Shown here: in pieces, positions 57,801 to 64,000 of the stretch
Position numbering within the stretch: position 1 is the first letter of the stretch
Layout: each line of letters begins with the position of its first letter
NCBI GenBank assembly: GCA_963969345.1
Contig: OZ017766.1
Coordinates: 6,758,001-6,822,000 of the forward strand
From: Turbatrix aceti
Lineage: Eukaryota; Nematoda; Chromadorea; Rhabditida; Panagrolaimidae
Length of the DNA: 64,000 bases
Direction: 5' to 3'
Made by a program: the position numbers and the translations under genes
Notes under the pieces: generated by a model
The model's database searches: none
What the model was told of the DNA's origin: nothing
Seen by the model: the letters and a program-made list of their open reading frames with translations, nothing else

Positions 57801-59839
57801 GCAGGAATCGAGTTCGAGTTCGTGGCAGCTAAATCCGCAGTACGCGTTTTTAGACAAAACCGGCCCGTATCCCTTTGGCGTTGATCCTGTATGGAACGTC
57901 GCTGACAATCGTCTGAACTTCCTGAATCCGCTCAAGATGAAAATGTCGGTTATTATTGGAATCTCGCAGATGATGTTTGGTTTGCTGCTGAGTTTGGGAA
58001 ACTACATGTAAGTCGCAGTTCATTTTGGAAAATTTTTATAAAATTTTTCTCAAAAAGGCATAATTTACTATGAAAAGTTATTTACCGTAAAATTAGCTGA
58101 AAAATGAAAGTAAAAAAAATTATGTCAAAAAAGTTTTAAAAAATAAAAAATGAGGTGTAATTTGGCTGTTACGGTACCCGAAAATCGTATTTTGCCGTTT
58201 TTGATGATTTTTAGCACGTTGTAGCTAAAAAATTACGGTATTTTCAAAGCCAGGGTAAATTTTATCGACGTGATTTTTGAGGGAGAATCCGAAAAAAATA
58301 TAAAAATATTGGGTTATCACCTTGAAAAATGCTGAAAATCGTAGTTAAAAAAATGTTCACAATGGAAAAATTTGTTTCGGCATTTTTCAAGGTGATAGCC
58401 CTATATTTTTATATTTTTCTGGCATTCTCTATCAAAAATAACGTCGATCAAATTTACACTGGCTTTGAAACTGCCGTAGTTTTTTTTTGCTACAACGTGC
58501 CAAAAATAGTCAAAAATGGCAAAAACACGATTTTCGACTATCGTAAATTTGCTAAATTATACCCCATTCAGCCCGTGTAATTATATATTTGTTTTAAACT
58601 GTTCATCCGTTTGGCAAAATTTTATGAAAAATTACCTCAATTTTTTATAAAGTTGATTCCATGTACTCCTTCCTTATGTGATTTTCAGTCACAAGCGATC
58701 GGTCGTCGACGTCGTGCTCGTCTTCATCCCACAGCTCCTCTTCCTGACGCTTCTCTTCGTCTACCTCTGCGTGCTCATCGTCCTCAAATGGGTCTTCTTC
58801 TACGTCCGTCCGTCCATCATCTTTGGCTACCTGTATCCCGGATCAAACTGCGCGCCCTCGCTGCTCATCGGTTTTATCAACATGTTCATGATGAAGAGCC
58901 GCGACTACGGATTTGTCGAGCCAATCAACGACAACGGCGAGTATAAAGACATTCCTCAGTGTAGTCAGACTTTTTGGTACCCAAATCAGAGCACAATTGA
59001 AACAGCATTTTTGATCGTTGCCGTACTCTGCATTCCGATCATGCTTTTTGGAAAACCGATCGCTTTGTTAATCAAAGTTAAGAAGGGTCTACCGGTTGAG
59101 GTTCACTCCGAAGATGGTCATGGAGTCTTCAATTTTGCCGATGTCATGGTTTATCAGGCAATTCATACTATTGAATTTGCCCTGGGTTGCATTTCTCATA
59201 CAGCGAGTTATTTGCGTCTCTGGGCTTTGTCTTTGGCTCACGCACGTAAGTTGTTTTCAAAAAAAACTAAAAAAAAAATTTTTTTTAATTTAAAATTAAC
59301 TAAAAAAATTTTTAACTAAAAAAAAATGTAAAAATTTTTTTTTAAATTTAAAAAAACTTCAAAAAAACTAAAAAAAGTAAAAAAAATTAAAAATTAAAAA
59401 AAAAAATTTATTAATTAAAAAGAAATAAAAAAAATTTACAAAAACTAAAAAAAAACTAAAATGAAACTAAAATCTAAAAAAATGAAAAAAATAACTTAAT
59501 AAAAAACTAAAAAAAACTAAAAACATTTAAAAAAAAGCAAAAAAGAAATCTAATACATGTTTTTCAGAGCTCTCAGAAGTCCTCTGGACGATGGCCCTGC
59601 GCCAGGGATTCCAGTACAAAGGCATCGTCGGCGGAATAATTTTGACCGTCGTCTTCTTCGCTTTTGCATTTTTAACCGTGGCGATTCTGATCCTGATGGA
59701 GGGCCTGTCAGCGTTCCTCCACGCTCTCCGTCTTCACTGGGTCGAATTCCAGTCAAAGTTCTACGGCGGCACCGGCATCCCCTTCGAGCCTTTTAGCTTC
59801 ACGCGACTCATCCGTGTCTACGAAGGTCTCGAAGACTAG
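54889..59839 (+). CDS. ATP6V0A: V-type proton ATPase 116-kDa subunit a
   Basis: The membrane subunit of the V0 sector that forms the proton half-channels. Nine exons: 54889-55084, 55144-55370, 55463-55702, 56166-56579, 56635-56925, 57556-57692, 57756-58007, 58689-59245 and 59568-59839, total 861 residues, the usual family length. The N-terminus [15 protein letters not shown] and [13 protein letters not shown] are classic. [34 protein letters not shown] and [20 protein letters not shown] follow, then [20 protein letters not shown]. The essential arginine is R762 ([14 protein letters not shown]). The C-terminus ends [17 protein letters not shown]. About 400 cytosolic residues precede eight or so membrane segments. 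It is one of the nematode paralog set (unc-32, vha-5, vha-6, vha-7); I cannot say which. Introns 5 and 7 hold repeat elements, intron 3 a long A/T-only stretch. Confidence 0.95.
56940..57540. repeat. TTCGCGAACA palindrome array in V-ATPase intron 5
   Basis: Many degenerate copies of TTGTTCGCGAACA and TTCCGAACAGATAAAACGAA, the same words as in the CAGGGATGGGCGAAC MITE ends, but without its termini. Possibly a decayed tandem derivative. Confidence 0.65.
58027..58634. mobile_element. Fold-back element family F, copy 5 (V-ATPase intron 7)
   Basis: Inverted arms around about 58350 contain TTATCACCTTGAAAAATGC and GGCATTTTTCAAGGTGATA, with outer parts AATTTACTATGAAAAGTTAT and TTTGGCAAAATTTTATG. Diverged but full length. 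Confidence 0.75.
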
Positions 59840-60453
59840 TTTTTTTTCAAGTTTTTGCATTCTTTTGCAGTATGTACCTTTATTCATAGTAGAAAAAAAA
59901 GGAGATGTCAGTTGTACGCAGAATAAATGTCTTTTGTTATCTACATATCTCACAACAGAGGCGGCTAAATGACCTCTGACGCGTCCCCGGGGGCCCCCGG
60001 GGGAGCTGGCTTCCGCCGCCCGCCGCGCCGTCGATCATCAACAATCTCCCGCGGGAGCCACAGGCGAAGGGGAAGGAGAAGACAGCGTGCCGCGTTCCGG
60101 AAAAGCCTTGAATTGACTTTCCTCTTTTTCTATTTTTCTCTCCTTGACTTTTTTGGCTTGGTCTGTTTTCCAAGTTGCGTCCGCGTCCGTCGATTGGCCT
60201 CATCCGCTTGCTTCGAGCTTCAAGCTTCGCGCCTCGAGACTCAAGACTCGCTCCCGGTAATGCAATAACCGTAAGCGACCGCATCCTGCCAGTCTGTCAG
60301 TCAGTCTGCAAATATATATACGTCAACATCCAATTCTTTGTTCCTCCTCAAATCATTCAGACGTCCGGCGTTGGGCGTTGGGAACATTCTTGCCGACAAA
60401 GACGGCACATTTACACGCGGCCCCAGTCCTTCAGGCAGTCAGTCATCTAAAAA

Positions 60454-63400
60454 ATGCCGTGCGCGCAGCTTCGGGCGAGATGGTTTCGGAAAAAGTTGCT
60501 CGACTCGCAGGATCTTTTGCATTCAGAGTGGAATCGGAGACTTGGAGCTTTCAGCCTCACCGGCGTAGGTAAGTGTTATTTTGCAAAAAATGGAATTTTT
60601 GCAAAAATGTGAAAATTTCTTAGAAAAAATCGTAAAAATTTCAAATTTTTTTTTAGTTTTTATTGCAAAAACGAAAAAATTAATTTTTGCAAAAATGTAA
60701 AAATTTAAAAAAAATTTAGTAAAAATATAAAATTTGTTACAAAATTGCAAAATTTTTTATAAAAAATTTTTGGAATTTAATTTCACTTTTTTATGCAGTT
60801 GGTTTTTTTTTGTTTTTTTTGTGCTCGTATAATTTTTTTATGCCAAGAAAAAAAAGCACGCTGTAGAAGAAAAATTTCCCATGAGCCAAAAGTCAAAAAA
60901 GAGATCATCTGTCATCAAGCTTTATTTTTTTTATTTTTTTGCCATTGTTGCAGGCGGCATCATCACGCTGGCAACGTCGCTCTTCGTCGTTCTGCCCCTC
61001 GTTTTTTCGTCTGGATCCAGTGTTCCTCCACTCATATCGCTTGCCATCACCATGTTCGTTCACTTTGTTGCCGGTAAGTTAATTCGTTTTGTTCTTCTTC
61101 TTATCCCCAAAATTCGCCAAATTTGGTCCTGAGAACGCCAAAAAAGCTCGTATTTCTCAAAAAAAAAAGATTTGCCATAAAAAGAGGAGCAAATTGACTT
61201 TTTGGCAACACCAAATCCCTTCTTCAAATACTCTTCGCCGCCGATGTCGGCAGTCATTCTCCGAGAAAAAAGAAGAAGGCTATTCATCATCCTCGCAGCC
61301 GGTTGTCAGCGGGGATCGAGACTATCATAAAAAAAAGTTGAAGTCAAGAAAGTCGAGACTGAAGTTGTACCTAAACCAGGGATGGGCGAACAGCCGTTTT
61401 TTTTGTTCTCGAACGAACACGAACATTTTGTTAATTTTGTTTCGAGAAATCGAACGAACGCGAACATTTTTGTCAGCGTTCGCGAACGAACACGAACGAA
61501 CAACGATTAGATTTTTAGCATATTTTATACAAAATTTTGTCCAAACTGGGCATAAAAACGTAAACTTCGGTACTATGCGTTTTCACGTTTTTTGTGACAG
61601 TTTTCCTACACTTTTTATTGCCGAAGGCAATTCACACTATTTTCCATTTTTGGAAAAATAAATCAATTTTGGCCCCATTAAACTGATTTTACCTAAATTT
61701 TTGTTCGTTTTATCTGTTCGGAAAATTTACTTTGTTTGCGAACGAATTCGAACAAAGCAAATCTGTTCTCGAACGAACACGAACGCAAAAATTTTATTTG
61801 TTCGCGAACGAACTATTATAGAACGAACACAAATGCTCGCCCATCTTTAGTCTAAACTTTTTTTGTGTTGTTTTTGAAAAAATGGTTTTTTTTGGAACGA
61901 ACGCGGTCGTCTGTTTTTTTCTCGAAAAGCTAAACAAGGCCAAACAAGGACAGCTAACGATGCTGAACAACACAATTGCATTACAAATACGCAGTTCAAC
62001 AGGCACTCAGTTTTTAGTCGAATACGCACTTTTAAGACATCCCGGCCCGTTTATCTCCCCGGATGACACTAAATTAACCACCCGCGGAAAAGAAAAAATG
62101 CAATCAATGATTTTCTGCAAAAATTCATTTTGCATAAAATTTTTGGGAAATTGAGCAAAAAATGTTGTTTTCAGCCAGCCAACTTTCAAGCATAGCCCGG
62201 ATCCTGCCACGAAATTGTCTACTGTACCAGCTAGCGTATACGATCAATTCCGAACTCCTGGCATTTTTTATTGCCTGGAGCCAACTCGTAGACGCGGTCG
62301 CGTTCTGCGCCGTCTTGGCGGGAAGTTTTACGAGCCACGTGAACCTTCTCTTCAACAGCGCGGTCTCCAATGCGTCACCCACGCCGACGATTCACGTGGA
62401 TATGGGAGAGATTTTCACGGTGTGTTCCCTGGCAGCAGCGGGCATGATAATGTGCTGTTCTCTGCGTGTGCTCGCGACAATGTGCGTAGTGTTCCTCGCG
62501 TCATCTGTCTTCACCGTGACGAGTACTACGGTGGTTGCTCTGCTTCATAACCTTCAACAACTCCGGATTACGACCCTCATCGTGCCCCTGCACTACGATC
62601 AGGTCGTTGATGAAGTACATTTTTACCTCCTGCTCGTGCTGTGCGTCGAGTTATTTTCACACGTCCCGGAAGAAACGGAACAACCCAGAAAGGGTCTACC
62701 GAGGGCTTTCATACTCCTTGCACAGGTCTGTGGATGCGTGACCGCGGTTGCAGCTGTCATATTCTTCCCCTTCACGCAGCGTCTCTTTTTTCACGCACGC
62801 ATTCTTCTGCCCAACGTTTTTGGGGCCATCGGGATCTATTCTGCGAGGTATTTGTTGTCCGTCGGGGCTGTTTGTGCGTTTGCCGGTGGATTGATGGTAT
62901 CCCTGCTTCCACCGAGCAGGATTATCTGTACTCTGACGAGGGATATGCTTCTGCCACTCCCGCAGGCTGTTACCAGTGAGTTTCTGAATTTTTTTTTAAA
63001 TAAAAAAAAAAATGTTTTTCTTTTTTAAAATATTTTTTTTTAATTCTTAAATGAAATCTTTTTTTAATTAAACGCGCGTCGTATTTAAAAAATTTTTTTA
63101 AAATTTAAAAAACCAAAATTATTGTTTTTTTTAAAATTTGTTTTAAAATTTTGTTAGTTTTTCGTTCTTTGTTTTTTTTTATTTCTTTAAACTCACCTGA
63201 ATTTTTTTTAATAAAAAAAGTTTTCATTTTTTTTCATTTTTTTTTATATTTTTTTTATATTTTTTTAAACTTTTATAAACTCACCTGTTTTGCAGACCTG
63301 AGCGGTAAAGGAGGCGCCCCGAGAGCAGCGGTCGCACTCTCCACGATAGCGGCGATCGGATGCGTTTTCGTGCCCCGGCAATGGCTGCTCGCCATCCTGG

Positions 63401-63711
63401 CCACCGACACAGCCATCCGTCTGTTCTGCCAGTCAATTCTAATCTTTTACCTGAGCTTCTCCCCGACTGACATACTCGTCCTGTCACGGGCCGCGACAAA
63501 GTATTCCCGACTCCGTGCGAGTCCACTCGGATCATCTGCCGGAGGTGGAGCAGGCGATGACGGATATTCGTACATTTCTTCCGACGAAGAATGCGATCCC
63601 GACGATGAGGTCATCTCTCACCTGTGCCAGCTACATACCCGACAAAATGCAGCGTGGACGAGTACACTTGATACGGTCGCTACAAGCTACCAGAATCCAT
63701 CGACACAAACG
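60454..63711 (+). CDS. Divergent CAT-like (SLC7) amino-acid permease, 3' end outside
   Basis: Exons 60454-60568, 60954-61073, 62175-62975 and 63296-63711 join in frame to 484 codons; a GTAGGT donor at 63712 shows that it continues. The N-terminus RLGAFSLTGVG matches the cationic transporter start (CL-TFDLTALGVG). Next come GGIITLATSLFVVLPLVFSS, SLAITMFVHFVAGASQLSSI, ARILPRNCLLYQLAYTINSE and LLAFFIAWSQLVDAV, which follow the CAT pattern through the first four membrane segments. Many residues that are strongly conserved in the family are changed (the GxxxGxG of helix 1 and the Glu after CYGE), so substrate may differ or transport may be lost. About ten or more hydrophobic segments are visible, followed by an acidic tail (SSDEECDPDDE). 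Intron 2 contains a MITE. Confidence 0.65.
61377..61850. mobile_element. CAGGGATGGGCGAAC MITE, copy 3 (permease intron 2)
   Basis: Left end CAGGGATGGGCGAAC, right end GCTCGCCCATCTTTAG, same interior order as copy 2. Flanks CCTAAAC (left) and TCTAAAC (right) are nearly alike and could be a worn target-site duplication. Confidence 0.85.
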
Positions 63712-64000
63712 GTAGGTTACATGCATACATACATTTTACATAGTGTTAACCTGTTTGTTCGTTGATTGGGGGAAGGAAATTAATGATGTGAGTGATCATC
63801 GATCCTGCCTGCTCCGAACGACTGTGGGCTGTGGGATGGACATGAATCCATCATCAATCACCTCAAAGAAGAAACAAACAGGACCTCTAAAAATAGGCCG
63901 CGACGATCTCTGCCGTGACACCGGAGAACTTTAAAAAACAGGATTCTGTGTTTTTTGTCTTGTCTTCCTTCATTCCTTCGGTCGTCGCGCGAGCGCAGTG

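Overview
The window looks like nematode nuclear DNA. Genes are split by GT-AG introns with T-rich TTTCAG acceptors, several start codons sit just behind a splice acceptor (5'-UTR introns or trans-splicing), and the gene families are typical of nematodes: a divergent Argonaute, a ShKT-domain secreted protein, Gly/Tyr/Trp/Met-rich secreted peptides and a tight respiratory gene pair. I cannot name the species. Gene models were built by hand from splice sites. Complete models close in frame across all exons.

Layout. 1-3846: a 5'-truncated second copy (minus strand) of an Argonaute gene. 3972-7680: 3' part of an FCHO endocytic adaptor gene (plus). 9053-10178: Cys-rich protein A (plus). 11309-15624: full Argonaute gene (minus), near-identical to the first copy. 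15.6-19.5 kb: gene-poor, with a minisatellite. 19545-20523: a small secreted protein gene. 21131-22628: a probable operon of complex I NDUFA7 followed by complex III QCR8 (minus). 23991-26164: selenocysteine lyase (plus). 26762-28276: secreted ShKT-nitrobindin protein (minus). 30190-31007: LEPROT/Vps55 (minus). 31.1-33.8 kb: two inverted-repeat mobile elements. 34.0-44.8 kb: a cluster of eight small secreted proteins, most Gly/aromatic-rich. 45696-49393: UPF1-like SF1 helicase (plus). 49858-51581: ING-like PHD protein (minus). 51.7-53.9 kb: a small ORF, a broken second copy of the Cys-rich gene and an orphan 3' exon. 54889-59839: V-ATPase a subunit (plus). 60454 to beyond about 63.7 kb: a divergent CAT-like amino-acid permease (plus, 3' end outside).

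The genes do not form one pathway. Three local groupings stand out: the secreted peptide cluster, the NDUFA7-QCR8 pair, and the Argonaute duplication. Introns and spacers are filled with at least five families of fold-back or terminal-inverted-repeat elements and several minisatellites. Comparing the two Argonaute copies shows one minisatellite fragment present in one copy only and bounded by a 16-bp direct repeat.
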